Notes: generated from the sequence alone by a model not told the origin. A stretch of 64,000 nucleotides of DNA from Nyssa sinensis (GCA_008638375.1 CM018035.1:25408807-25472806); one strand, 5' to 3'. Positions 35,777 through 47,989 are shown, numbered from the stretch's first letter. Program-made: numbers and translations.

Positions 35777-36450
35777 CCACATTTTGGGTTAAGGCCCTGT
35801 TTGGCTGCACGTTAATTCAGTTTCTGATGTTTGCCTCATAACTTTCATTCCGTAACTCCTTTTTTGATGCGGTTTGTTCCGAGAGTTTTATATTTCAGTT
35901 ATCTACAGTGTCAGAGGTTCCGTGTCATTTATTAGTCATTCGGGATTTCCGTAGTTAATTAATTCGAATTCCGTCAGTGTTAAATTGACACTATTTCACC
36001 TAATTAATTGGTAATTAGGTTCAGGTATTGTACCCTATTCCTGAACATGTTTTAATTGTTCTATTGGTCTAGTGTGACCACCGGGAGATTAAGGTTAATT
36101 TCCTTAATTATTCCCTAAGCCGGTACTAATTAATAATTAATTATTTAATTATTAATTATACAAAGTCGGGGTGTTACAACTTAACTCAATCGGAGTCCGT
36201 TTGACTCACTTTTGACTTAGGGGCATTTTGGTCATTTTGGCATTCCTACGGGTATCGTATTTTTTGGGACTCCGTCTCATGAAACGGATCTCACCATTGA
36301 ATCCAGAAGGTCCAAAATAGTAAGTTTTCATTATTCATTCGACTAATTTATGTGTCAGAATTTAATTTGAAATTAATTAATTTAACTAATTTATTAAATT
36401 AATTAAGTGTAACCAATACATATATTATTTGAGCCCAACTTGATCACATG

Positions 36451-36542
36451 TGCCTTAGTGGCACAGTGGTCCATTCTTCTCACCCTTCCCCCTTGGTCAC
36501 AGGTTCAAGTCACAGGGCATGCAACCCCCTTTTTTTTTTTTT
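36451..36542 (+). promoter_or_regulatory. tRNA-like Pol III cassette, antisense to LTR
   Basis: A box tggcacagtgg (36459-36469, full match to TRGCNNAGTGG), B box ggttcaagtca (36502-36512, one mismatch), spacing 32 nt. A long T run follows at 36530-36542. In LTR coordinates it is farther from the LTR start (about 1.4 kb) than the others. Confidence 0.55.
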
Positions 36543-37599
36543 CATTTCATGTACACTTATAAGCCCAACAATGGATAACTTCTCCTTCACAACCAAACAC
36601 CCCCCAAACTCATTTAAAACTTGACCCATAAAATAGTAGTGTTGGGCAGCCCTCTGAATGGGTGGGTCGGGTCGGACCTGACCCGGTTTGGCCCAAATCA
36701 AGGAACAAAATCTCAGCCGCACAACACCCTTCCCACGCATGGCCGGTTATCCCTTCCGTCAACGGCGACTCGTCGGTGATGAATTTTCTTGCATTTTTCT
36801 TCTGTCAGTGGGGTTCATACCTACAGGTCATGGGCAACTCAAATCTATTCTCGATTTTCCGTTCGGAGTGCTAGATCTCCCCCAAAATAGGGAAAACTGT
36901 AGCTCCACTAGAGATGTGCGGTTTTCTGGCCAGCCCTTTTCTCCTCCATTTTTTACTCTTTTCTTTACTGTTTTGGCCCATTTTTTATCCTAAAAATTTC
37001 CTGCACCTAAGAGGATAATTTTCCCGTGATTTAAACAAAGTTTCATGCTCAAAATCATTCAAACCAATTCAATTTCTAAAACCTGTACATGCTAATTTCT
37101 ATCTCATTTCTAACCCGTTTTCCTTTATTTTTTTTTTTTCAAAAAATGATCCTCTTTCCATGCTCCTAAAGACCCTACATTCAAATCTATACTTTGTACT
37201 CAAAATTTAAAAAGATAGAATTGATCTAGCTTACTGTTCCAAGCGTGCGCGCAGGTGTTCGGGTCGTCCCGGCTTCGCTTCCTGAATTCCAAGCCTCAAC
37301 CCATTCTCCTTTGCTCTGTTACTCTCCATCTTCTCGCTTCCTACCAACACTCACGCATGTCCTAGCGCATGCAGTGCTTTTCTGTTACATGATTCCAACA
37401 GTTTCGTTCCTCCCCCCCCTTTTTTTTTTCTAGTTCTTCACGCATGCATGGCATGCTGGATGTTTTTATATATACATAACTCTCTTAATTTTCTCCTAGA
37501 CCCTTCAGTTTTCTTACGGCTATAACTCCCCCACTTCCCCTTCTTTAAGTTACAGTGGTTGTAACACCCACACACATATATGTCTTTTGATTTACACCT

Positions 37600-37740
37600 A
37601 AATATATACATATATATATATATATTGTCCACATAATAAAATTTTGATTTTTATTTCTTTCTAATTCTTTTTTTTTGTTTTATTTTTATTTTATTTTATT
37701 TTATTTTATCTTATTTTATTATTTTTATTTTTTCTATTTT
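37600..37740. repeat. AT microsatellite and (tttta)n tract
   Basis: A ta run at 37608-37625 is followed by T-rich and tttta repeats at 37678-37740. They lie within the outer LTR. Confidence 0.85.
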
Positions 37741-37906
37741 TTATTGCTTTTTTTCCTCTATTCATTTGCCCTGGCATTCATCCATATATTCGAAGCTATT
37801 GAGATGCCAAATTCGTTCATTTGATTTAATGTCATAACATGAAGCCCTATTGGCTCGGTTTACATGGCTTGCTCGGTTACAATTTGGGTCAGGGTATTAC
37901 AGCTTA

Positions 37907-38100
37907 TTCGAATGAGCTACTTTCGTTTAACAGAACATCGAACGATGATCAAACGATGACTTTTTTACGTTCGTTTGAACAAGTCAAATGATGATCGCAC
38001 GATAAAAAACAACCACCTTGTGGTGTTCGTTCGAACGAGCCGCTTGGTATTCATCTTGCTTTATGAACTCAATTTTTCTAAGTGTTTTCAAATATGTATT
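37907..38100. other. Sequence with ttcgaacgaa-type palindromes
   Basis: About six variants of a palindrome like gttcgaacga lie in 160 bp. Similar words are at 29742-29756 (before the outer LTR insertion) and 48700-48840. By analogy with the cagtcgactg array this could be part of a Sirevirus-type LTR. This is weak inference. Confidence 0.4.
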
Positions 38101-40036
38101 TTTGGAATAATTATTTTATAACACAAGTCAACAATACACATAATGAGGATATGATATCAACTATATACAATGCATGCAATATGTGTGTGTGAAAGATCCA
38201 AATCAAAACAAAAGTTTGAAATATCCAAAATACCCTTCGTGAACTAAGGCGGTTGGTAGATGTGCACGATAATGAAGCTTGGACCATCTTAGAGTAGAAC
38301 GGGGCATTAAGTCACTCAAAGCCTAGGACTAATGTAATGATTACAATCAAAGCACGTTTTGTCAAACTAGATTATCCAATCACAATATCGGACCCTTGGT
38401 CCTAACAAAGTATGAGGGTATTTTTGTAATTTTTTCTCTTATAAATCGGTTCAATTTGAACCTTTAACCAAAACACAATTTTCCTTCTTTACGCAACCAA
38501 ATAGACCTTAAAGCCCCCAACCTATTTGACTCGACTTGGCCTGTTGACTAGACCCAATTTGACCGTTGGCCGGGTCAACTCACTGGAGTTGATCACCGTC
38601 GACGAGTCGCTGGTTAACTTCTCCGACAAAATTCGCCGGAAACCTAATTTCTAAAATTTTGTTTCTCTGGTTTTCATGCACTATTTTCGATCCTCTATCC
38701 TTCTAAACCATCCTATATCCTTTTTAATATGTTTTAGGTCACATTTCATGAATCAAAAGTCACCAACTCATGGTTTTATGATAATGTCTGATTTTCTGGC
38801 GAGATACGTGCAACTCGTAGGATCTTTGCCTTCGGCCACTCTTCTCAGTTCCTTTCCTCTCCTTTTGATTTTTAGAATCTTAAAGGACCTCATTCAATGC
38901 CCAGAGCCTCTTAAAACTATCTGAACTAAACTATGTTTTTCAAATCCAAAAACGAGTTACTTCCCCTAACTGCACACACACAGTCACATCCGCACATGTG
39001 TATACCAACATATATGTATATCTAATATATATAATGAACTTAAAAATGCCTAGAAAGAACCCCTACATCATTTTGTAAAGTGAGAAGCCATAGAGAGAAA
39101 ATTCGGTTTGAGCTTTCATGGGAGCCACCCATACCAACCATCTGTTTTAGTCTTTCCTCTCTTATTATTCTTTTCTTCCTTTTGCTCCTTTGGTCCAGTT
39201 TGTTAATGGTGTGTGTTAACACACACACAAACACATATATATACACACACTACTCACACACCTACTATTTTCCTCTCTTAACGCACATGCACACGCACAT
39301 GCACATACTTACACTCCCATTTCTCCCCTCTCATACTCTACAACCCTCTACCACCCTTACCCCATACATATATCTTCACACATATACACACACCAACCTC
39401 ACACACTTCATATTCGATAAGAAGTAAACAAAGAGAAAGAGTGAATGTTTGGCATGAGTGAGTGGAGAGAATCAGAAAAGGTGAGGGGAAAAAGGGAAGA
39501 AAGAAAGAAAAAGCTTTTGTCCCATCCATGTGTCAATCCTTATCCCCTTATGGTGTGTCTTCACTACACAAAATTTTTTCTAACTAAGATCCTTTATTGT
39601 CCACCCAAATGGTGACAAGTGTCCCAGCTAAAAAATAGATACCAAGATTCTTGTGGAAGCTTTGCAAGTTTCCCAATGCACCACACACAACCAAAATTAA
39701 ACTATCTTGGGATTGTAAAAAAATTGGCACCCTAGCCAATTTCGATGTTTTGATTCCAAATATGTAATCCGTCTCTCTGATTTCAATCATTTTCTCTAAT
39801 TTCAATCATTTTCATTTCCATATTTATCTACATCCTATATTTGATTGTGTAGTCCCATGACTCACACTAGTCCCGAATAAATTTTTAAAAAATCAATTTA
39901 GTGTTACAATATCACACTGTTGTTTTACTAATTGATTTCACAATTATTATGATACATTTTCAATGAATTACCTAGCTAACCTTAGTCAATGCTGGCAATT
40001 TACAAAATTTTCCTTTATGATTTTTGGATCATTACA
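38101..40036 (-). mobile_element. Giant LTR (-), inverted partner of 25481-29085
   Basis: On the minus strand it starts TGTAATGATCCAAAAATC at 40036. It then follows the plus-strand LTR at 25481 block by block: gactagtgtgagtcatggg, ggaatcaaaacatcgaaatt, then the splice-like and ttgcacgtatctc region. From about 38410 leftward it no longer matches, so its 3' part is missing or replaced. The right flank is Sirevirus gag sequence, into which it inserted. A left target duplication was not found. Confidence 0.6.
39218..39400. repeat. (ac)n-rich stretch
   Basis: Repeated cacaca and catata tracts in the leader region of the LTR. Overlapping frames on both strands are low complexity. Confidence 0.8.
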
Positions 40037-41087
40037 CTTCAAACCTATAAGTTGACATGTATACAATCTAGGAAACAAAAGATTCTAGCACTAAAATTAG
40101 TCCAAGAGGAAGAAGGAGAGAATTATGCCGAGTTAGGACCTTTCAATGTTGATGAACTTGTTATGTTTGTTAAAACGTTTAAAAAATTTTAGAAGAAAAA
40201 AAGTCTAACTCTAAAAATTAGGCAAGCTCAAGTAGAAGGACCTCTTCAAATTCTAAGAACTCGAAGGCAAAATTCATCAAGTCTTCCTCGAGCAATGTTA
40301 AAAAAAGGTCCTCTAACTAGTCAACTTGTTAATCCTCCATTGAATACTATGATTTCTAACTTTGGTCACATAACAGATAATTATCCTAACAAAAGGAAAA
40401 ATAAAAAAAATAGTAGTCCTAGGGCAATGAAACTCACCTTGACTGATGAAGAAGGTGAGGAGGATGGGGAAAGTGAAGGCGATGATGTAGATGACGAACA
40501 ACAACAGTTTTTGGCCTTCATTGCCACCATTGAAACTTCTAAGAGTTTACTAACCCTGTTGTTAGTGAACAAGTTTCTGATAGCGATTATTTCTTAAAAA
40601 GCGAGAGTGAGAATGATGAGAATGATTGTGATATATATATGTATATATATTGCTTATGATCAATTGTATAATGAATCACTCAAGCTCAAGAAAGGAAATT
40701 TGAAGTTAGCTATGAAACTCAAATTATACGAAAATGAAAAGAGTGCAAATGAGGAGAATGAGGCACTCATTAGTCAGCTTAATGCTCATAGAGCAACTCC
40801 ACTTAAGAAGCTCAAAGTTTTGAAGCAAGAGAAAAATTCCTTAGTTGAGGAGGTTGATAGTATAAAAAAAAAAAGCCTAAGCTCTATTGATATTGAAAAG
40901 AAAAACCTTCAAGCAAAAGTTCAACACCTTGAACTTGAGCTTAAGAAAGCTAAGGAAGTCATATTTACTCTTGAGGATATATCAAGAAAATTGGATAAAA
41001 TGATACACACTGACCAATTTAAGAATGACAAGGTCGGTTTAGGCTATGAATCTTTCAAAGATCCAAAAAAGCCTATTGTGACCAATT
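40037..41087 (+). pseudogene. Sirevirus-type gag remnant
   Basis: Plus-strand frames give GENYAELGPFNVDELVMFVKTFKKF (40100-40190, interrupted by a stop). A basic stretch with a CPNKRKNKK-like part (HITDNYPNKRKNKK) follows, then acidic EEGEEDGESEGDDVDD (40445-40500), then after a break a coiled-coil region (40690-41010) with LKKLKVLKQEKNSLVEEV. This order matches the Gag of Sireviruses. Stops and frame changes show it is dead. The start of gag is missing, cut by the LTR ending at 40036. Confidence 0.75.
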
Positions 41088-41996
41088 AATCTAAACAGGC
41101 ACCCATAAACTCTATTGTGTTTGTCCCTCCAAAGCAAAATCCTAAGGAGATACCTCAACCTAAAACATCATTTTCCACCTACTGTCAAGTTGAAGGTCAT
41201 CCTAGGAAGTTATACAGAGAAGCTAGAAAGGAAAAAAGTTACCAAGTGCTTAATAAGCCAAAGTCTCAATTGTCAATCATGAAACAAAAGTTGAGCGAAT
41301 TAGTTCAAAAGTCTAAGAATTTAATTGAAAAGGTCATAAGAATTTCCAATGCATCGAAACCTAAAAAGAAATTTAAGATTGAAACTAATGCAAACAAGAC
41401 AAAAACTAAAAGTGTTGAATTTAAGCCAAACCAACATAAGAGAATTAGGAAAATTTGGGTTAGAAAAGATAGAATGAAATTTCATGTGATTTACACTACT
41501 TTGAAAGTTCACAACACCTCACAATGGTACTTTGATAGTGGATGTTCTAGGCATGTGACATGGCATAAGTCCCTATTTTCTCATTTTGAGGATCATAGAG
41601 AAGGAGATGTTACCTTTGGTGATGTGAGTAGATCTAGTGTTCTAGGAAAGGGTTCTATTAACATTAGTGGTTTTCCTAAACTAGATAGTGTGCTTTATAT
41701 TGAAGGGTTAAAAGCCAATTTGGTCAGCATAAGCCAATTGTGTGTTGGCAGTCTTGCAGTCCACTTTTAAAAAAAATGAGTATAGAGTTTATGACACAAA
41801 GGGGAAGTGTGTCTTACAAGGGATTAGAACAACTAAAAATTGTTATGGAATCATTCCAAATCCCATTGTCATTTGCAATAACACCAAATTTGAGGGCTGC
41901 GACTTTTGGCATGAAAGACTAGGACATTTGAATCTAAAATATTTGAAGAAATTTGGTTTAGAAAGTGTTAAGCACTCCTATGAGTACAAGCACTAA
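41088..41996 (+). pseudogene. Sirevirus gag end, protease and pre-integrase remnant
   Basis: A decayed zinc knuckle (TYCQVEGHPRKLYREARK, 41178-41230) is followed by a basic linker. At 41518-41750 comes the conserved copia block starting WYFDSGCSRHVTWHKSLFSH, with the DSG-type protease-like motif. It continues to LKANLVSISQLC. A frameshift at the A run near 41768 then leads to CDFWHERLGHLNLKYL, the GAG-pre-integrase motif. The integrase core and RT do not follow. Confidence 0.8.
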
Positions 41997-42690
41997 CCTT
42001 AGCAAAGACACTACATGCAAGAATGTTGATCTTACTCTATATAGGAGCATGATATATAGCTTACTCTATCTTACTTCTAAGAGACATGATATTGCCTTTA
42101 ATGTTAATGCCTGTGCCTGTTTTTAGTCCAATCCCAAAAAGTCTCACTTGATTGCGGTCAAGAGAATAGTTAGGTATGTGAGTGCGACTTTTGGGTATGG
42201 TATTTGGTATTATTTTGATACCATTGTTACCATAGCTACATATTCTGATGTAGATTAGAATGGGAATGTGGATAACCAGAACAATAATTTCGGTGGCTAC
42301 TTTTACTTAGGCAACACTTTGGTTTCATGACAAATCAAGAAGTAGAATTCTCTTTCTCTATCCATAGCTGATGTGGAGTACATAGCTGCAGGTAGTTGTT
42401 ATTCCCATCTTGTATGAATGAGAAAGAAGCTAAAGCATCATAGAGTTGATGTTGGCATAATGACAATGTAGTATAACAACTTGAGTGTCATTAAAATCTC
42501 CAAACATCCTATTAAGCACTTTACGACTAAGCATATAAATATCTGACACCATTTTATTAGAGAAATTTTTTTACGAGGGTTTCATATCAATGCAATACGT
42601 TCGTACTGAACACCAACTCACTAATATCTTATAAAACCTTTAGATGGCCTTAGGTTCAAGAATCTAAGTAAATCTATAGGTACCTGCTCT
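41997..42690 (+). pseudogene. Sirevirus RT end and RNase H remnant
   Basis: After a junction near 42000 the frames read LYRSMIYSLLYLTSKRHDIAF, then HLIAVKRIVRYV, YSDVD, QIKK.NSLSLSIADVEYIAAGS (RNase H active-site region), then PIKHFTTKHINI.HHFIRE. These are the end of copia RT and RNase H. Several stops are present. Joined to the pre-integrase block it shows an internal deletion of integrase and most of RT. Confidence 0.8.
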
Positions 42691-43374
42691 ACCGATTGAG
42701 TGTTGATCTCACCCATAGCATAAGATGGTCTTCATGTTCACATCTTATTCCCAGGTCTACGGTTTGCAGTTTGGATTTCTTATTTTGTTCCATAGATTAA
42801 ATTTCTTTTCTTTGTTTTTATAAAACAAAAAATCTAATTTTTTTTCTTCTTTTAATTGTATCGTTATTTGATACCCTAGTTTCTTAATAGAAAAAGTTTT
42901 GTTTTATGCACATTGAGTATTGAAGATTATAATACATGATTTTTAGATTTTTATGCATCAGATGTAGTCTTTTATACTTAGTTGTATTTACTCTTGTCAA
43001 CCACACTTAATCTCATAGAACGTTGTTCACATGCACACATGTTTTGTGAGATTGATCTTGTTGATGTGCTTGAGCATAACAATTTCATGTTTAACTTACA
43101 ATGAGTTCATGGCTAGAAATATTAAAACAGGTTGATTATTGAGAAGATCAAAATTGCACAAGTGTTAAATTGAGAAATTTAAAAAGTGCAAGGAAAGGAC
43201 TACTTATGGGATAATGCATATACTATCAAAAGGGTGTTCACTTTGAAAAGGGTTGCCTACTTAATAGGGTGAAAGCCTCTTGGAAGAATCCAAAACATTG
43301 AAAAAATCTAAAATTTTTTGAAGGTTGACAAAAATTGAGCTGAGCTTGGTTGGTTAAAAAGATCTTGCATCACC
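42691..43374 (+). other. Unassigned, probable 3' part of Sirevirus
   Basis: AT-rich sequence without coding potential. By position it follows the RNase H remnant and continues after the solo LTR at 46000. Confidence 0.4.
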
Positions 43375-43640
43375 TAGGTTGTAACACCCCTGACCCAATT
43401 AACAAGGAATTAGAATCGGTTAAATAAATATTAACGTCATTAGTATATAATTGTACTGCGATAAGCATTAGGGTGCAATATTTCTTAAAAGTCAATAAAT
43501 GACACGAGTTATGATAAGAAGACAAATATTAGTAAACATAAAATAACAATAGCTAGTAACAAAAGAAAAATTTATAAAAATAAAATATGTATTTTGTTGA
43601 AGAAAACTTGTAGCAAAGTAAACAAAAAGGAAAAATAGGC

Positions 43641-43725
43641 AAAAAGAGTGTTAGCCCAAAGAATCGAACCCGAGACTTAACCACCTAGAGACTTATCTAG
43701 AATCCCAAACCCACTAGGCTATCAA
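43641..43725 (-). promoter_or_regulatory. tRNA-like Pol III cassette, antisense to LTR
   Basis: On the minus strand: A box tagcctagtgg (43721-43711, full consensus), B box ggttcgattct (43670-43660, one mismatch), spacing 40 nt, T5 at 43645-43641. Confidence 0.6.
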
Positions 43726-43942
43726 TACTTATGTGCTATGATAGCCAAAATATAAGTATATAATATAGGATGGAAGAGGGGAAGTGCTGAGACAATGAGG
43801 TGGCAACACCCCATTGCACCACACCTTTAGCCAATAAGAAGACTTGCAAAACCCCCATGATGAACGCATCAGACCTTGACCTTATAATGTAAGCCCAAGC
43901 CATGCGTGAGGGCTAGAGTGCATGCTCAGCTAGACCTGCAGC

Positions 43943-43943
<1 letters not shown>

Positions 43944-43977
<34 letters not shown>
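43944..43977 (+). repeat. (ga)n microsatellite
   Basis: About 17 ga units in the probable leader region of the LTR. A similar run is at 61954-61991 in the related plus-strand LTR. Confidence 0.92.
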
Positions 43978-43979
<2 letters not shown>

Positions 43980-45999
43980 AAGAAAGAAGAAGAAGGAGGA
44001 AAGAAGAGGGCTTGTGTGAGCTCTGGAACAGACCTAAGGAGGCTAAAAAACCAGAACCAAGCCAATAGAGGAGACCCACAGCCGAAGGTAAACACCCAAA
44101 ACCCATTTTTCTCTCTAAGGAAAATTTTACCTTGACATGCAATTTCATAGGATTAAGGTTGCTATTAAAAGTTTCTAAAATTTTATTTCGATGCTTGAAC
44201 TGTTATTTATTACACTATGGCACAACCCGTTGGAAAATTTATTCGATTAGTCCCCTCAAAAATATAAATTATTATATTTTAAATTCTGGAACTCTAAAAG
44301 TTACGGTAGTGCCCCTAAATTTGAGGGAAATTACAAAAATATCCCTGAACTCAAGTAAAATGACTAAAATGCCCTTATTAAGTGGGAAAAAAAATCATGT
44401 TAACATAAAATGAGTTAGACAAAGCCAAATCAAGATATGTAAAAAAACAAACTTATATTTTTTTGACATTCTAGACCTAATGGTGGGCTCCACTCGAAAA
44501 ATTAATTTTCTAAATACATAAACGGAAAAACTAGACTAATTTTAAAGAAGTCCTAAAGACTAAATGAATCTACCAAATGACCTTCAAAAATTATGAGGTT
44601 ACCTGCCCTAAGGTTTTTTTGACGTTCCAGACTCAACGGCAGGGTTCATTTCGTCAAATAAGATATCTAAAATACTAATACGCAAAATTGGCCATTTTTA
44701 GGATACTTTTAAGGGTACCTCGAGCTACCAAATTAGTGTAAAAGATTCAATAAAGATCTAATCTAATTTTCATAAGTCCATAGACCTAAAACACAACCCA
44801 TAAGACTAAAAAAATGATAAATCCATCAATAAAATCAGAATAAGTCCATGAGTAAAATTGAACTAAATGATGTTTCCTGATTTATAGGATTAGCAAAGGG
44901 AAAGGAGAAGGAAATCTCTTAAAAGAGGGAAACTGTTTTGAAGGTAAGTATACCTAAACTCTAATGTGTGGTGTTCCTTAACTATGTTGCAATTATGTCT
45001 TTCTCGATGCTGCCAATTTGTATTCTTTTATACACACCTATAAGTTGTTTTAATTCCATAGCGTGATACTTGTAACTTCCTTGTAATATATTGAAATTAT
45101 TATTGTCAATATCCTATTATGATTGCCTACACAATGCTATAACGCTTGATTATGGATGTTGAAAAACTATTGCAATCTCTCTTGTTGTGAACCTTGAAAT
45201 TCTATGTATATTTATATTCCTTATGGAATTCATTTGATTATGACATTATTTGTGAGTACCCGGGAGTTGTGTCTATTGCAATGCCCATCTTGATTATTTA
45301 GATGCTGATGATCTACGGGTCGGTGCTTGGGAATGATACTCAACACTTAGTCCTGATGAGGACATGATTATTTGATAAGAGCTCTTGATGCCATTCAGGA
45401 AAACCTAGAGATGAGGGGTGAACCCGAATGACTGCTCTTTGGGGGTAGCTGGGCCCTATTTGTTGATAACATCTATTAAACTCATTATTCATATATTATA
45501 TATTTTATACTTTGATCATAATCTGATGATGTACTCTTTGATTGGTGGATATACTTTTCAAGCTTATCATTACATTCGATTTGATCTCTCATGATTCTTG
45601 GCAGCTGCATATTATATGTGTTAAATCTATTATTGTTGTCTTGCAAAATTACTCACATCTCCTTTCAAGCTATTTTTGGAATGTGCCTTTGGACCCACAG
45701 CTCATCCTTAGTGATTTGTTTTCCTTTGTAACTGACTATTTTTCTATATCCTTTTGCTTGCCCTATTGTATATATTCAGTTATCTAAACTATCCCTAACT
45801 TATGGCATTTTGTTAAAGGATTTGTAACTTAAGAGTCACTTTTATCATGGCCTGTAAACCTTATTTTGATTTTGTTACGTATTTATCTAATTTTATAACA
45901 CTTTTGGTGATCCTTAATTAAAATTTGTTAGGGACGGCTTAAGAGCCACCCTCGCAACCCTTAATCCACATAGGGTGGGTTTCGGGTCCTGACGTAGGT

Positions 46000-46278
46000 T
46001 GATTCACTATATTTGTTTGTGCTTATATTTTATAAAATCGTTCAACACTGTAGTGATTACATTGATGTAAGGACAACTCATGAGATGTGATTTAATTTAT
46101 CTTATGTCAATTCACCATCAGGAAGTGTGTGGAGGGGGAGCTTGAGAGTAATTAAGTGTTCTAGACATAATTATGGAAATTAGAAATCTTAAAGAACATA
46201 GATCATTGCCTCTAATCCATGAGTGTCCAAAAAATATGTTTTTGAAAATCTTTTGTAGTTATAAGGATATTGCATAGC
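46000..46278 (+). other. Spacer between solo LTRs, possible Sirevirus 3' end
   Basis: It contains ggagggggagcttgag (46129-46144), which resembles a polypurine tract of Sirevirus type. Nothing else is seen. Confidence 0.35.
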
Positions 46279-46650
46279 ATTGTTATCACGACCCGAAACC
46301 TACCCTATGCAGATTAGGGGTCTGTGATTGGCCACCAAGGCCTTCGATAATCAAGTCATCTTCTATTTACTATTAATCAAATGACGCGAAAAAATTTCAT
46401 AAAGTAAACCATTCAACTTGACTTATCATTTAAACCATTGTCTCAGGATAGTATAGTTTTTATAATAAAAAGTGCAACTGAGTCTTTTTAGAGCTACACA
46501 ACTTTAACTACCTCACTAATATCACATGTAGATTTACATAGCAAAAGTTTTCTTCCATCTCCAATCAAAAGTATGTCTGGAAAAATAACTCACTTCCTCC
46601 CTTAAACAACTAAGTCTACATTGCTTGAAACCAACCTATCTAACATTTAC

Positions 46651-47571
46651 CTAAAAACATGTAATCATCTATAATGAGCTCGGCGGTTGCGGGAGAATTC
46701 CATAACATGCCAAGGATTTGAAAACTATTATGTAGTTCTATATTGAAATGTCTAAATTCATTAAGAATTAGAATATGTCATATCCAAGGAATTAATTGAA
46801 TCAAATTACAAGAGTTCAACGAATGATATCAAATTCATTTTCAAAGCAAGTCAAAAAATCTAAGAGAAAAATTTCAATCAAAAGTCTCAAGTCAATACCA
46901 TGGTTCAATAAACAATATCAACATCATTAATCCTTAGTTCAATACTCAATATCTCGGTCCAATAATTCTTATTTCAAATCATAGTCATGGTTCAATAATC
47001 AATATCTTAGTTCAGTATTCAATATACACAAGGGATTAAGTTCATTAGTCATTCTTCTATGGTCAGCAAATTAGAATCTCAATGACTGAGATCAATATTC
47101 AGAGAATTAGTTCGAATCGTCGTTCTATGCAGCTCGCCACCAATATACCTTATGGTTACGGTTCAATAAAATCATAATCTATCCGATAATAATCATACAT
47201 AGAAGATTGGTCCATTCAAAACATTAAAATGACATCCAAAATCAATAATCATCAATCATAAGCTCTGACGATTCATTCCCCGGAATTATTTCCTAATTTA
47301 GGTCGATCAATTGCTGGGAAATAGTCGTGAACCAATCGACTCTGACAGTAATCAATTTTCTAGCCAACGACTAAAATTTATTTTTTTCTTAGTGTACAGT
47401 GAACCAAATTGGTTCATTTTAGTTCATTCTCTCACATTTTCAAAGGGCTATCAGTCCATAGCCATAAAACCTAACTTTAAAACCATTTTAACCAAAGTCC
47501 GATTATCTCTCATAACTTGCAACTGCCTCTTAAACCCTTATTTCTCAAGAAAAATTCATGATTTCACTTAC
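46651..47571 (-). other. Predicted intron inside LTR (921 nt)
   Basis: Donor GCAATT|GTAAGTGAAA at 47572/47571 and acceptor CATGTTTTTAG|GTA at 46651/46650 on the minus strand. This is the weakest of the five cases, because the donor context differs from the others. Confidence 0.35.
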
Positions 47572-47989
47572 AATTGCTTCCATTTTCTCTCTAGATTAAG
47601 CCCCCGTTGCCAAAATGCAGTTTAGTGTTCACTTTGAAAATGACCAACCTTGGTGGTCGGCCATGGCAAGTTACTATGCTTGGGTGTCTTAGGGATTTTT
47701 AGGCTTATTTTCTACATCAAAACTTCTCAAACTAAACATAGGAACTAAGCGAGAGGGTTAGACAGAACATGCCTTGATTGAAGTTTGATTTTTCAGAGTT
47801 TTAGTACTTTCTCTCTCTACCTTCTCCCTTCAGGTTCTCCTTCCCTCTTTGCTGGTCCAGTTGCCTCTTTTGCTTCTAAGCTTTTCTCCCTCCCTCTAAT
47901 TCATGTGTATGTATCATATGCATGAAGGCTAGTTCTTCATCCATTCTATCATTCTCTCTATCCGACATACAACACTCATATGCACAAGG

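Larger units (their letters stand above)
31124..36178 (-). mobile_element. Inner giant solo LTR (5055 bp), target duplication actta
   Basis: Plus-strand ends are TGTCACATCCCGAACCCC and GTCGGGGTGTTACA. Flanks are actta at 31119-31123 and 36179-36183. It is a complete solo LTR inserted into one of the 140-bp repeat units of the outer LTR, so it is younger. Contents in plus-strand order: predicted intron 31623-32750 containing a 60-65 bp repeat array (31850-32365), eight 140-bp units (33055-34030), an accggttc cluster (34240-34300), a cgagtcgac-rich stretch (34470-34530) and an antisense tRNA-like cassette (35681-35776). No ORF in it is convincing. Confidence 0.92.
29767..37901 (-). mobile_element. 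Outer solo LTR, target duplication gctta, split by inner LTR
   Basis: Plus-strand ends are TGTCACGACTCGAAACCC and GGGTATTACA, flanked by gctta at 29762-29766 and 37902-37906. After removal of the inner LTR and its duplication (31124-36183) the length is about 3.1 kb. No internal domain or second LTR is present. It carries an intron-like unit (30073-30840), repeat units of the 140-bp type on both sides of the inner insertion (31014 and 36219), a GGGTC cluster (36661-36690) and a tRNA-like cassette (36451-36542). Confidence 0.9.
43380..45994 (+). mobile_element. Solo LTR (2615 bp), target duplication taggt
   Basis: It starts TGTAACACCCCTGACCC and ends TTTCGGGTCCTGACG, flanked by taggt at 43375-43379 and 45995-45999. 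The last base G replaces the canonical A. Contents: antisense tRNA-like cassette (43641-43725), GA microsatellite leader (43944-43977), gggcattttggactcaacgg-type repeats (44290-44720) and a donor-like gaaggtaagtatacc (44941-44955). The block ttactcac...ctttcaagct near 45645 resembles the acceptor-side block of other LTRs, but no clear AG acceptor is seen. Frames inside are not genes. Confidence 0.9.
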
